Shown: positions 54,650 through 62,761 of the stretch, in pieces | Position numbering within the stretch: the first letter of the stretch is position 1 | Layout: each line of letters opens with the position of its first letter | Assembly: GCF_022549785.1 (NCBI RefSeq) | Contig: NZ_JAKZGO010000008.1 | Coordinates: 40,971-104,970, forward strand | Length of the DNA: 64,000 nt | Origin: Belliella alkalica | Lineage (GTDB): Bacteria; Bacteroidota; Bacteroidia; Cytophagales; Cyclobacteriaceae | Reading direction: 5' to 3' | Program-made: the position numbers and the translations under genes | Notes under the pieces: generated by a model | What the model saw: only the letters and a program-made list of their open reading frames with translations | Told to the model about the DNA's origin: nothing | Databases searched by the model: none

Positions 54650-55771
54650 TTACAACCTAGCCATCCATCTGGCCAAAAGTACTTCATGCACAAGAAAAAC
54701 ACCATCGTCTTCAATCACTAGCTCTTGCTTTTGGAGAGATTTGATAGCAGTACTTACAGTACTTGCTGCTCCCAATCGATATTTACTGATAAATTCTTTC
54801 GAAAGTGGGTTCCTCAAAGGTTCCTCTTTGGCAATAGCCTGAAATACTTTCCACTGCGTCTTGGTCAGCATCTTTGGGAAATTCGCAAAAATCGCCTGGT
54901 GTTGTGCCAAAATATCAGTCTTCACCCGCTGAACATCCGCTTCCTTCACTTCTTGACATTGCGCATAGAGATAATTACAGATCAATTGAATCGTATAAGT
55001 CTGCCCTCTTGACCAGTCCAAAATAGATTTGATAATCTCCTCTGAAATCATCTTTCTCTTTGCCCTGAAATGCGCTTGAATGAAAGGATTATATTTTTCA
55101 AAAGGAATCGGATCCAATGAAAGCAATTGTGCACTGAGATAAAAAGGCCTGTTTTTCTCTAAAAACATCTCCGCCATCATCCCCCTGTGACTTCCGGAAA
55201 ATATAAACCTGATGCTGGGAAATTTTTGAACCCAAGTCCTGAACATTGCCTCTGCATTCGTCTCGCTATAGGTAGCCACTTGCTGAAATTCATCAATTGC
55301 AACTACCACTCTTTTCTTCCTCTGATCCAAAAATTCTCCCAAGGCATGGAGTGATTGCTCTTCGTTGCCCGATGGACTCAATCCTAAGTTCAAAGTCGGA
55401 GTCCCCGAAATAGGGTCAAAACTTATTGTCGCCCCAATGGAAGAAATCAATTTTTGGATAGTAGCATTGATGCCAGATTTATTCTTTCCAAAACGCTCAA
55501 AAACCGCACTTGACAATTCCTTAACCGCATCTTCCATAGAAATAGCTCCCAAAAAATCAACATACAAAGTTTCATAATCACCCGAGCCTTCCAGTTCTTC
55601 AAAAAACCGATGAACCAAAGCTGATTTGCCAAGCCTTCTCCAAGCATACAAAACTACATTTCTGCCATTTTTGATATGTTCTTGAAGAGCTATCAAATCA
55701 TCTTCCCTGTCACAGAAATAAGCTTTTCCATGATAAGTATTCAACACAAAGGGATTGTCGGGCTTTTTCAT
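54650..55771 (-). CDS. AAA-type ATPase of the archaeal-ATPase-like family, with winged-helix end
   Basis: A 373-residue P-loop ATPase. The P-loop region is LYAWRRLGKSALV, where the first Gly of the Walker A pattern is Ala, as in several ATPases of this broad family. Walker B is VVVAIDEFQQV and the sensor-1-like segment is RFIFSGSHRG. The C-terminal region (about 290-370, TKTQWKVFQAIAKEEPLRNP, then ASTVSTAIKSLQKQELVIED) looks like a winged helix. The role is unknown; related proteins occur in mobile or stress-associated contexts. Confidence 0.8.
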   Translation of the reverse strand: MKKPDNPFVLNTYHGKAYFCDREDDLIALQEHIKNGRNVVLYAWRRLGKSALVHRFFEELEGSGDYETLYVDFLGAISMEDAVKELSSAVFERFGKNKSGINATIQKLISSIGATISFDPISGTPTLNLGLSPSGNEEQSLHALGEFLDQRKKRVVVAIDEFQQVATYSETNAEAMFRTWVQKFPSIRFIFSGSHRGMMAEMFLEKNRPFYLSAQLLSLDPIPFEKYNPFIQAHFRAKRKMISEEIIKSILDWSRGQTYTIQLICNYLYAQCQEVKEADVQRVKTDILAQHQAIFANFPKMLTKTQWKVFQAIAKEEPLRNPLSKEFISKYRLGAASTVSTAIKSLQKQELVIEDDGVFLVHEVLLARWMARL

Positions 55772-56234
55772 TAGGCTAATTGTTTATATTCTTGCTTCTC
55801 TGTATTTTATGCATCAGATTTCAATTTCATTTAGATAAGTCCTGTCAGGTATTCTGTTGAAATTAACCAATGAGCAGAATTCATAAAATATGGGTATCCG
55901 CAAAGTTGCACGCTTGGTAGGAAGCAGCTATGTAAGTTGCGGATACTCGTCAGCAGACAACAGCTTATGAGACAACAATAGAAACACAAATCGTTCATCC
56001 GACAATCTATTGTTTGGCTACGTGCATGATAGCGGATAGTCATATTATAAAAAAGCATTTATCAAGATTTAAGCCTGACAGGTCTCTGGCATTAATTTAT
56101 AATAGGCAAATTCATTATTCCGTACTTTACGTTACGTATTTTACGTAACGTAAAGTACGGAATAAATTTACATTTAACAAAACCAATCATAAAATCCTTT
56201 TAGTATTTATTCTTCTTTTTCTTCAAATTCGGGC
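55772..56234. other. Divergent intergenic region with structured repeats
   Basis: About 460 bp without a gene. It holds a 12-bp stem (55892-55903 with 55937-55948, GGGTATCCGCAA with one G-T pair), one arm of a dispersed repeat (55998-56020) and the 22-bp perfect inverted repeat at 56117-56163. The shared GCGGATA theme recurs near 56031. Possible structured RNA or repeat cluster. Confidence 0.5.
56117..56163. repeat. 22-bp perfect inverted repeat with a 3-nt spacer
   Basis: Arms 56117-56138 and 56142-56163 are exact reverse complements around TTT. Each arm is itself built of ACGTTACGT-type sub-palindromes. No T run follows, so it is not a classical terminator. It lies 72 nt upstream of the M14 peptidase start. 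Confidence 0.9.
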
Positions 56235-57968
56235 ATGAAGAAACTTGCATTCCTTTTTATTGCAGTCTTGTTTTTCGGTAAAATGAACGCACAAGATCAA
56301 TATGAAACCCTTTTCGAGAAAACCAAAGGGCAGAAAACACCAATTTACTCAGAAGTAATTGATTATTTTGGCCAATTAGCGAAGGATTTTGAGACTGTGA
56401 AAATGGTGGAAATGGGTACTACCGATTCTGGAATGCCATTGCATGTTGTCATGTATGATGACCAAAAAGTATTTGATCCTAAAATTTGGCATCAAGACAA
56501 CAGGCTAATTCTCTACATAAATAATGGTATCCATCCAGGCGAGCCAGACGGTATTGATGCTTCCATGATGTTTTTGAGGGATATTTTATTAGGTAAAATA
56601 GCTGTCCCAGCTGATGTAGCCATAGCTATCACGCCAGTTTATAACATAGGAGGTCATCTAAATCGTGGCTCCCACAGTCGCGTAAATCAAAATGGACCTG
56701 AGGAGTTTGGATTTAGGGGGAATGCAAGAAACTTCGACCTCAACAGGGATTTTATCAAAGCAGACACAAAAAACGCCCGATCATTTCAAGAAATTTTCAG
56801 TTGGCTGAAGCCTCAGGTATTTATAGACACCCATGTCAGCAATGGAGCAGACTATCAACATGTGATGACCTTGATTTCAACGCAGCATAACCGATTGGGT
56901 GGAGAGTTGGGAGATTATTTAGAGAAAACGTTGAATCCTGCGCTCTATGAAAGCATGAAAGCAAAAGATTTCCCAATGATTCCTTATGTGAATGCATATG
57001 GAAGCAAGCCAGAAGATGGCTGGCCACAGTTCAAAGACATCGGTAGATACAGCAGTGGATATGCGTCTTTATTTAAGACTCTGAGCTTTATGCCTGAGAC
57101 TCACATGCTCAAACCTTACGACCAAAGAGTCGCCTCCACTTATGAATTACTTCTGAGCTTCATAGAAGTTTTCAAAACAGATGCCTCAAAAATCGTCATG
57201 ATGGCAAAAGCCGACAGAGAAAAAGTGGCAAAACAAAGCCAATTCAACCTCAACCATGCTTCAGGCAGAAGCACTTACAAGCTTATGGAATTTCACGGAT
57301 ATGAATCAGGACAGAAGCCATCAGATATTTCCGGTTTGCCAAGACTATACTATGATCGCAACAAGCCATTTTCTACTGAAATCAAATTTTATGATGCCTA
57401 TCAGCCTGGCTTGACATTAGAAAAACCAAAAGCCTATATCATTCCCCAAGGTTGGCACACAGTCATCGATAACCTGAAGAGAAATGGTGTGCAATTTCAG
57501 GAGTTGAATCAAGACAGCAGTATACAGGTATCCGTTTATCATATCAAAGATTTTCAAACTGGACAGCGCCCTTTTGAAGGCCATTATTTACATTCAAAAG
57601 TTGTCGTGGAGAAGTCAGTAGAAAAGATGGATTTCAGAAAAGGAGATTTCATGGTATTGATGAACCAAGAGTCCAACAACTATATCATCGAAGTATTGGA
57701 GCCAGAGGGAGAGGATAGCTTTTTTGCATGGAACTATTTCGATACCATATTGCAATCCAAAGAAGGATATTCTGCCTATGTTTTTGAGGATTTGGCAGCT
57801 GAATTTTTATCACAAAATCCATCGATAAGGACAGCATTGGAAAAAGCTAAATCAGAAAACGAAGAGTTGGCAAAAAGCGCATCAGCACAACTGAGATGGG
57901 TCTATGAAAATTCCCCTTGGAAAGAAAAAGAGCATAACCGCTATCCTGTGTATAGGGTAGAAAAATGA
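56235..57968 (+). CDS. Secreted M14-family metallocarboxypeptidase
   Basis: A 577-residue protein with a signal peptide (MKKLAFLFIAVLFFGKMNAQ). The zinc-peptidase core includes NNGIHPGEPDGIDASM (first zinc ligands in HPGE), ARNFDLNRDFIKADTKNAR and the third ligand segment VFIDTHVSNGADYQH. A candidate catalytic-Glu region is MPETHMLKPYDQR. A 250-residue C-terminal beta-rich domain follows. It probably trims peptides or cell-wall stem peptides outside the cytoplasm; specificity unknown. Confidence 0.88.
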   Translation: MKKLAFLFIAVLFFGKMNAQDQYETLFEKTKGQKTPIYSEVIDYFGQLAKDFETVKMVEMGTTDSGMPLHVVMYDDQKVFDPKIWHQDNRLILYINNGIHPGEPDGIDASMMFLRDILLGKIAVPADVAIAITPVYNIGGHLNRGSHSRVNQNGPEEFGFRGNARNFDLNRDFIKADTKNARSFQEIFSWLKPQVFIDTHVSNGADYQHVMTLISTQHNRLGGELGDYLEKTLNPALYESMKAKDFPMIPYVNAYGSKPEDGWPQFKDIGRYSSGYASLFKTLSFMPETHMLKPYDQRVASTYELLLSFIEVFKTDASKIVMMAKADREKVAKQSQFNLNHASGRSTYKLMEFHGYESGQKPSDISGLPRLYYDRNKPFSTEIKFYDAYQPGLTLEKPKAYIIPQGWHTVIDNLKRNGVQFQELNQDSSIQVSVYHIKDFQTGQRPFEGHYLHSKVVVEKSVEKMDFRKGDFMVLMNQESNNYIIEVLEPEGEDSFFAWNYFDTILQSKEGYSAYVFEDLAAEFLSQNPSIRTALEKAKSENEELAKSASAQLRWVYENSPWKEKEHNRYPVYRVEK

Positions 57969-57969
57969 T

Positions 57970-57977
57970 TATATTTG
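57970..57977 (+). promoter_or_regulatory. -7 box (TATATTTG) 4 nt before the nucleotidyltransferase ATG
   Basis: TATATTTG-TTAT-ATG, placed immediately after the peptidase stop codon. It predicts a separate, leaderless message for the downstream gene. Confidence 0.5.
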
Positions 57978-57981
57978 TTAT

Positions 57982-58275
57982 ATGTTCACAAAAAATGAAA
58001 TATTGTCCAAATTGTCAGAGCTGAAACCATTTCTTTACGAAGAGTTTTCGGTCAAAGAAATCGGATTATTTGGTTCGTATAATGATGATTCTTTTGATGA
58101 AGAGAGTGACATAGATATTTTGGTAGAACTTGAAAAGCCTATAGGTTGGAAATTCTTGAAACTTGAAATGTTTCTGCAAAAAATATTTAACAAAAGAATT
58201 GATTTGACAACCAAAAATGCTTTAAAAGAACAGTTGAAAGTTGAGATTATGAAAAAAATCAGGTTTGTCCAATGA
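57982..58275 (+). CDS. MNT-type minimal nucleotidyltransferase (orphan)
   Basis: A 97-residue minimal nucleotidyltransferase. The catalytic signature is LFGSYNDDSFDEESDIDILVEL, with Gly-31/Ser-32 and Asp-43/Asp-45; the third acidic residue is likely Asp-74 in RIDLTT. MntA-type proteins usually form a toxin-antitoxin pair with a HEPN toxin. No HEPN gene follows: the next 125 bp hold only a 15-codon frame and no family match. It is immediately upstream of a DUF433/DUF5615 pair. Confidence 0.85.
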   Translation: MFTKNEILSKLSELKPFLYEEFSVKEIGLFGSYNDDSFDEESDIDILVELEKPIGWKFLKLEMFLQKIFNKRIDLTTKNALKEQLKVEIMKKIRFVQ

Positions 58276-58400
58276 AAAAGAAATACCGTAGCTTTATTTC
58301 TTTTGAAGGAAGTAGATGAAAATAGTAATCAAAAAACTAACAGAAAGAAGCTACGTAATTAATAATTTAAAAATGATTTTAAGTATTTAAATTGAAGTCT

Positions 58401-58631
58401 ATGAAGGATATATTAAATCGAATTAGCATTAACCCTCAAGTTTGTCACGGTAAGCCGACAATTAGAAATAAAAGGTATACTGTAGAATTGATATTAGACC
58501 TTCTTAGCTCAGGTATGACAGAAAATGAGATACTTGAAGATTATCCATCACTAGAAAAAGAAGATATCCTTGCTTGTTTAAGGTATGCTTCACTTCTAAC
58601 CAAGGCAAATTCATTTAGCATTTCTGCATGA
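58401..58631 (+). CDS. DUF433-family antitoxin
   Basis: About 76 residues from the ATG at 58401. The DUF433 helix-turn-helix pattern is clear: GKPTIRNKRYTVELILDLLSSGMTENEILEDYPSLEKEDILACLRYAS. Members bind DNA and neutralise a PIN-like partner. It overlaps the DUF5615 gene by 4 nt (ATGA), the typical arrangement of this toxin-antitoxin type. Confidence 0.88.
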   Translation: MKDILNRISINPQVCHGKPTIRNKRYTVELILDLLSSGMTENEILEDYPSLEKEDILACLRYASLLTKANSFSISA

Positions 58632-58984
58632 AATTTTTACTAGGTGCACAACTCCCTCCCTTGCTATGTGAAATTTTGAAACAAAAAGGCCACGAGGCAA
58701 TTCACGTTTTAGATTTGCCAAATGGTGATGAAAGCACTGACAAGGAGGTTGCAACCTTTGCAGACGATAATGAATTGACCCTTATTTCAAAAGATTCACA
58801 CTTTCACCATTCTCATATCCTCTTGAAATCACCTAAAAAGCTATTGGTAATAAGTACTGGAAACATAAAAAATAGAGTCCTTTTTGATTTGGTTCGTAAA
58901 AATATTTTGAAAATAGAGATCCTATTCGAAGAGTCTGATTATCTAGAACTATCATTGCTCGGCTTATTTGCACATGGAAAATAA
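58628..58984 (+). CDS. DUF5615 PIN-like toxin, catalytic acidic residues altered
   Basis: A 118-residue PIN-like protein. Family members begin MKFLIDAQLPP with a catalytic Asp at position 6, and later carry TKDSDF. Here the start is MKFLLGAQLPP (Gly-6, codon GGT) and the later motif is SKDSHFHH, so the second Asp is His-58; Asp-56 and the TDKE segment near residue 38 remain. The changes suggest lost or altered nuclease activity. Coupled to the DUF433 antitoxin and overlapped at its 3' end by the next gene. Confidence 0.85.
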   Translation: MKFLLGAQLPPLLCEILKQKGHEAIHVLDLPNGDESTDKEVATFADDNELTLISKDSHFHHSHILLKSPKKLLVISTGNIKNRVLFDLVRKNILKIEILFEESDYLELSLLGLFAHGK

Positions 58985-59303
58985 AAAACAATCACCTACA
59001 TTTTTAGAAAAACTTCAATCCAAATGGAAATTAAAAAGCCTAAAACAAGTCATCCTTGTATTGGTTGTTTTTGCACTAACGGGATTTACTATTTTGTTTA
59101 TCAAAAAACCGATTTTTGATTTATTGGGAATCAGCATGGAACGTGGGGGATTTTGGAAAACCGTCCTCTATCTTCTCCTCGTACTTCCACTATATCAGTT
59201 GGTTCTTTTATTTTGGGGATTTGTTTTGGGACAGTTTGATTTCTTCTGGGAAAAAGAAAAACAGTTCTTTAGAAGAATCTTCGGAAAAAAGAAAAAAGAA
59301 TGA
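58974..59303 (+). CDS. DUF6787-type small membrane protein
   Basis: About 109 residues with two membrane segments (LKQVILVLVVFALTGFTILFI and VLYLLLVLPLYQLVLLFWGFVLG) and a basic end (FFRRIFGKKKKE). The block FLEKLQSKWKLKSLKQVILVLVVFALTG matches the Bacteroidota family DUF6787 as remembered. The ATG at 58974 overlaps the toxin gene by 11 nt; the TTG six bases earlier is less likely. Function unknown. Confidence 0.7.
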   Translation: MENKKQSPTFLEKLQSKWKLKSLKQVILVLVVFALTGFTILFIKKPIFDLLGISMERGGFWKTVLYLLLVLPLYQLVLLFWGFVLGQFDFFWEKEKQFFRRIFGKKKKE

Positions 59304-59368
59304 ATTTTACCAAAATCAATCTTTTCAAAAAAATCATAACCCAAGTAGTCTTAGCAGCAATCATTGTG

Positions 59369-59376
59369 TAAATTTG
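59369..59376 (+). promoter_or_regulatory. Candidate -7 box (TAAATTTG) of the ABC transporter gene
   Basis: Perfect -7 match with a predicted leader of about 27 nt to the ATG at 59408. Confidence 0.45.
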
Positions 59377-59407
59377 CAGACTATTTAATACAGAATAATA
59401 CATAGTA

Positions 59408-61198
59408 ATGGCAAAAAAGAAAGGTAAGTCCCTGGAAGAGCACGAAAAGCGCAAGCTCAACAAAGAAAGTCTAGGGAAATTGGGAGGAGTTTTTAGGTTT
59501 ATTTTGCCCTATAAATGGACATTTATCCTAGGTCTTTTATTCTTGTTGCTATCAAGTCTGACACTCCTTACTTTTCCGTATGTCGCTGGAAAATTGATAG
59601 ATACAGCTTCTGGAAAATCCTGGATGGTCAATGATATCAATGGAATTGCATTTTTACTTTTGGGAATTCTTTTGGTTCAAAGTATATTTTCTTTCTTCAG
59701 AGTCTGGTTGTTTGCGAAGGTTTCAGAAAGAAGCATGCGAGATGTAAGGATTTCACTTTATGGTCAACTGGTACAATTACCTATGACTTTTTTTGATAAA
59801 AGAAGAACAGGGGAGCTAATTTCCAGGATCACTGCAGATGTAAGCATGCTCCAAGATACCTTTTCCACAACATTAGCGGAGCTTTTCAGGCAAATTATCA
59901 CCTTGGTTGCAGGTGTGGTTTTCTTGATGGTAACTACCCCAAAGCTGACAATCTTCATGCTGGCTACTTTCCCGATTTTGGTGATTATTGCGATAGTATT
60001 CGGGAAATTCATCAGAACATTGTCTAAGCAGGCACAAGATGAATTGGCTGCAGCTAATGTTATTGTAGAAGAAACATTGCAATCAATCATGACTGTAAAA
60101 TCTTTTGCAGGCGAGGATTATGAGTCAAATAGATATAGAAATGGATTGAATAAAGTGGTAAAAGTTGCGCTGAAAGCAGCTGGATTTAGAGGCGCTTTTA
60201 TTTCTTTTATCATCTTTGCTCTTTTCGGCGGTATTGTAGCAGTGATGTGGTACGGAGCCACATTGGTAGCTTCAGGTGCTATGAGTGTTGGTGATTTGGT
60301 ATCATTTGTTTTATACACAACTTTTATTGGTGGATCTATTGCAGGTCTTGGAGATATCTATGGACAGATCCAAAAGGCAATTGGTTCCTCAGAAAGAGTT
60401 CTTGAAATCCTTCAAGAAGCTCCTGAGTATTCCACTGCAGATTTTCAAAAAGTCCCGATGAAAGGCGCTGTTTCTTTCTCAAATGTCGGATTTACTTACC
60501 CTACCAGAACTGAAATAGAAGTACTCAAAAATATTAATCTTACCATTCGAGCAGGTGAAAAAGTAGCACTCGCAGGGCATAGTGGAGCAGGAAAATCAAC
60601 TATCATCCAACTTCTATTGAGTTTTTACCCTATCAATAAAGGCTCACTCACTGTGGATGACAAGGCAGTTGGAGAGTGGAATCTAAAGCAGTTGAGGTCA
60701 AACATAGGAATTGTACCACAGGAAGTTTTACTTTTTGGTGGAAGTATCAAGGAAAACATCGCTTATGCTAAGCCAGATGCCACGGAGGAAGAAATCATAG
60801 AAGCAGCAAAAAAAGCCAATGCATGGCAGTTTATCAGCAAATTTCCTGAAGGTTTGGAAACAACAGTTGGTGAAAGGGGAATCAAGCTCTCTGGAGGACA
60901 ACGTCAACGTGTTGCCATTGCAAGAGCCATTTTGAAAAACCCAGCAATCTTGATTTTGGATGAGGCTACTTCATCACTTGATGCAGAATCTGAAAGCTTG
61001 GTACAGGAAGCATTGGATGAACTGATGAAAAACAGGACTACGATCATTATTGCACACAGGCTTTCTACCATCAGAAAAGTAGACAGAATCTATGTGCTAA
61101 GAGATGGCGAAATCGTAGAAGAAGGAACCCATGAGAACCTGGCCGTACAAGAAGATGGATTTTATGCAAACTTGGTACGGTTACAGTTTGCGGAATAA
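59408..61198 (+). CDS. MsbA-like ABC exporter (fused permease and ATPase)
   Basis: A 596-residue half-transporter. A basic N-terminus precedes six membrane helices (about 35-330). The nucleotide-binding domain has Walker A GHSGAGKST (near 391), Q-loop VPQEVLLFGGS, signature LSGGQRQRVAIARAI (near 494), Walker B LILDEATSSLD and the switch His of IIAHRLSTI. MsbA-type pumps flip lipid A precursors or export lipids and drugs; the substrate is not determined here. Functions as a homodimer. Confidence 0.92.
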   Translation: MAKKKGKSLEEHEKRKLNKESLGKLGGVFRFILPYKWTFILGLLFLLLSSLTLLTFPYVAGKLIDTASGKSWMVNDINGIAFLLLGILLVQSIFSFFRVWLFAKVSERSMRDVRISLYGQLVQLPMTFFDKRRTGELISRITADVSMLQDTFSTTLAELFRQIITLVAGVVFLMVTTPKLTIFMLATFPILVIIAIVFGKFIRTLSKQAQDELAAANVIVEETLQSIMTVKSFAGEDYESNRYRNGLNKVVKVALKAAGFRGAFISFIIFALFGGIVAVMWYGATLVASGAMSVGDLVSFVLYTTFIGGSIAGLGDIYGQIQKAIGSSERVLEILQEAPEYSTADFQKVPMKGAVSFSNVGFTYPTRTEIEVLKNINLTIRAGEKVALAGHSGAGKSTIIQLLLSFYPINKGSLTVDDKAVGEWNLKQLRSNIGIVPQEVLLFGGSIKENIAYAKPDATEEEIIEAAKKANAWQFISKFPEGLETTVGERGIKLSGGQRQRVAIARAILKNPAILILDEATSSLDAESESLVQEALDELMKNRTTIIIAHRLSTIRKVDRIYVLRDGEIVEEGTHENLAVQEDGFYANLVRLQFAE

Positions 61199-61209
61199 AT
61201 TAGTCTGAT

Positions 61210-61740
61210 ATGAGACTTAAAGGCTTTAGCTTGATTCTGTTCTTGCTTACCTATTGTGAGATTGCTTTTGGCCAAGCAAAGTATTCATTAAATATTGAGG
61301 CTGGACATCTTCAGTTTCGAAATACAATAGTAGATGTAGATCCCGGACCAAACTGGCAAGGTCATCCACTATCCGATAGAAATGGATATGAACTCTCTGT
61401 CATCAACGGAATCATCTTTCGAGATAAGTTTAATCTTGGTCTAGGCATTAGTTATATGGGATTCTATGCAGCATCCTCTTCAACTCACCATGGATTAGCA
61501 GCTTTCTTTAACTTCGAATATGCAAACTACAAGAAGAAGGTTTCTCCATTAGTAAATCTGAAATTGGGGACTGGCCTACTTTGGAATCAATATGAGAATG
61601 GTAGCAGAAACTTCTACGGAGAAATCACAGCAGGCCCTATGATCAAGCTCTCTCCAAAAACTCAGCTATATGCCAAAACTGGCATGATGATCCAACAGCA
61701 GGCTAGCGTAATCCCAATAAAGATTGGATTAAGATTTTAA
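61210..61740 (+). CDS. Small outer-membrane-type beta-barrel protein, unknown family
   Basis: A 176-residue protein with a signal peptide (to about 22, IAFGQ). Amphipathic strands (DKFNLGLGISYMGFYAAS, VSPLVNLKLGTGLLWNQYENG) are followed by a C-terminal strand ending in Phe (VIPIKIGLRF), a typical beta-barrel insertion signal. It is 11 nt after the ABC gene, so probably co-transcribed. Family not recognised. Confidence 0.6.
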   Translation: MRLKGFSLILFLLTYCEIAFGQAKYSLNIEAGHLQFRNTIVDVDPGPNWQGHPLSDRNGYELSVINGIIFRDKFNLGLGISYMGFYAASSSTHHGLAAFFNFEYANYKKKVSPLVNLKLGTGLLWNQYENGSRNFYGEITAGPMIKLSPKTQLYAKTGMMIQQQASVIPIKIGLRF

Positions 61741-61852
61741 TTTTGGATCGTCCAAGCCTAGTCGATAAACTGAATCTTACTATGTTTTTTTAGATCCAAA
61801 CATATTTTTAAGCCGTAGGTTATCATTATCAAAAAAACACCCAATTAACAAG

Positions 61853-62650
61853 ATGAATAAGAATATTGAAAAACTAATGGAGGCCATTGAGCCACATAGA
61901 ACTACACTCTTACAACATCCAATTTATAACGATCTCAAAACTCTGGAGGACTTCCAAGTATTCATGGAACAGCATGTCTATGCTGTTTGGGATTTTATGA
62001 CATTACTGAAAGCGTTGCAATTGAAATTGACTGGCACTAGTATTCCTTGGATTCCTTCCAATGAACCTATGGTCACAAGATTGATCAATGACATCGTCCT
62101 GGCAGAAGAAAGTGATGAAGATGGACAAGGAGGATATTGCAGTCACTTTGAATTGTACTTGAGAGCAATGAAAGAAGCCGGGGCAGATACAAGCAAGATA
62201 GAAAGTGTGATAGAAGAATTGAGAACTGGAAAGTCATTTGATGAAGTCATAGAAAGTCTCGATCAGCCAGATTCTGTCAAGCATTTTCTAAGAACAAACT
62301 TTGCCGTAGTGCAAGCGGGAAAGCCTCACCAAATAGCAGCATCATTTACACTTGGGAGAGAAGAATTGATTCCAGATTTGTTTCGCCAATTAGTGAACGA
62401 CCTTATCAAAAGCAAGCCGGGTGAACTGGAAACATTGGAATATTACTTTGAAAGACATATCCATTTGGATGAAGATCACCATGGTCCATTAGCAATGAAA
62501 ATGTTAGATCACCTATGTGGCAATGATCCTGTAAAGTGGGAAGAGACAAAGTTAGCGGCCATTGAAGCACTAGAAGCCAGAAAAGTGCTGTGGGATGGGA
62601 TTCATGAAGTGGGAAGAGTTAAAGTTACTGCGGAAAGTCAGAGTCTTTAA
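61853..62650 (+). CDS. DUF3050-family protein (heme-oxygenase-like fold)
   Basis: A 265-residue soluble protein. DUF3050 landmarks are FMEQHVYAVWDFMTLLKALQ, then IVLAEESDEDGQGGYCSHFELYLRAM, and HIHLDEDHHGPLAMKML near the C-terminus. The spaced His and Glu/Asp residues are those expected for a di-iron centre in a heme-oxygenase-like fold; several such families are oxidases. The substrate is unknown. ATG at 61853. Confidence 0.85.
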   Translation: MNKNIEKLMEAIEPHRTTLLQHPIYNDLKTLEDFQVFMEQHVYAVWDFMTLLKALQLKLTGTSIPWIPSNEPMVTRLINDIVLAEESDEDGQGGYCSHFELYLRAMKEAGADTSKIESVIEELRTGKSFDEVIESLDQPDSVKHFLRTNFAVVQAGKPHQIAASFTLGREELIPDLFRQLVNDLIKSKPGELETLEYYFERHIHLDEDHHGPLAMKMLDHLCGNDPVKWEETKLAAIEALEARKVLWDGIHEVGRVKVTAESQSL

Positions 62651-62688
62651 TGTTAGCTAGATTTCCAAAGAAAGGTTTTGCTAGTTTC

Positions 62689-62750
62689 AATTCACCAATT
62701 ATTATGTTTTTTGGTGAATTGATTCACCAAATTTCAATATATTTGGTGAA
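62689..62750 (+). promoter_or_regulatory. Operator-like double inverted repeat overlapping the promoter of the ATPase gene
   Basis: Four half-sites alternate: TTCACCAA (62691-62698), TTGGTGAA (62711-62718), TTCACCAA (62723-62730) and TTGGTGAA (62743-62750). Pair 1 has 10-bp arms with a 12-nt spacer, pair 2 has 10-bp arms with an 8-nt spacer. A perfect -7 box, TATATTTG (62738-62745), runs into the last half-site. A DNA-binding protein here should block transcription of the ATPase. Confidence 0.75.
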
Positions 62751-62761
62751 TAGAGAAAATT

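Noticed and set aside
54650-55771. Walker A of the ATPase has Ala in place of the first Gly
   Set aside because: Related P-loop ATPases often show APRR or SPRR before GK[ST], so this is unlikely to be an inactivating change.
58272-58400. Possible remnant of a HEPN toxin after the nucleotidyltransferase
   Set aside because: The only frames are 15 and 24 codons long and show no HEPN Rx4-6H motif.
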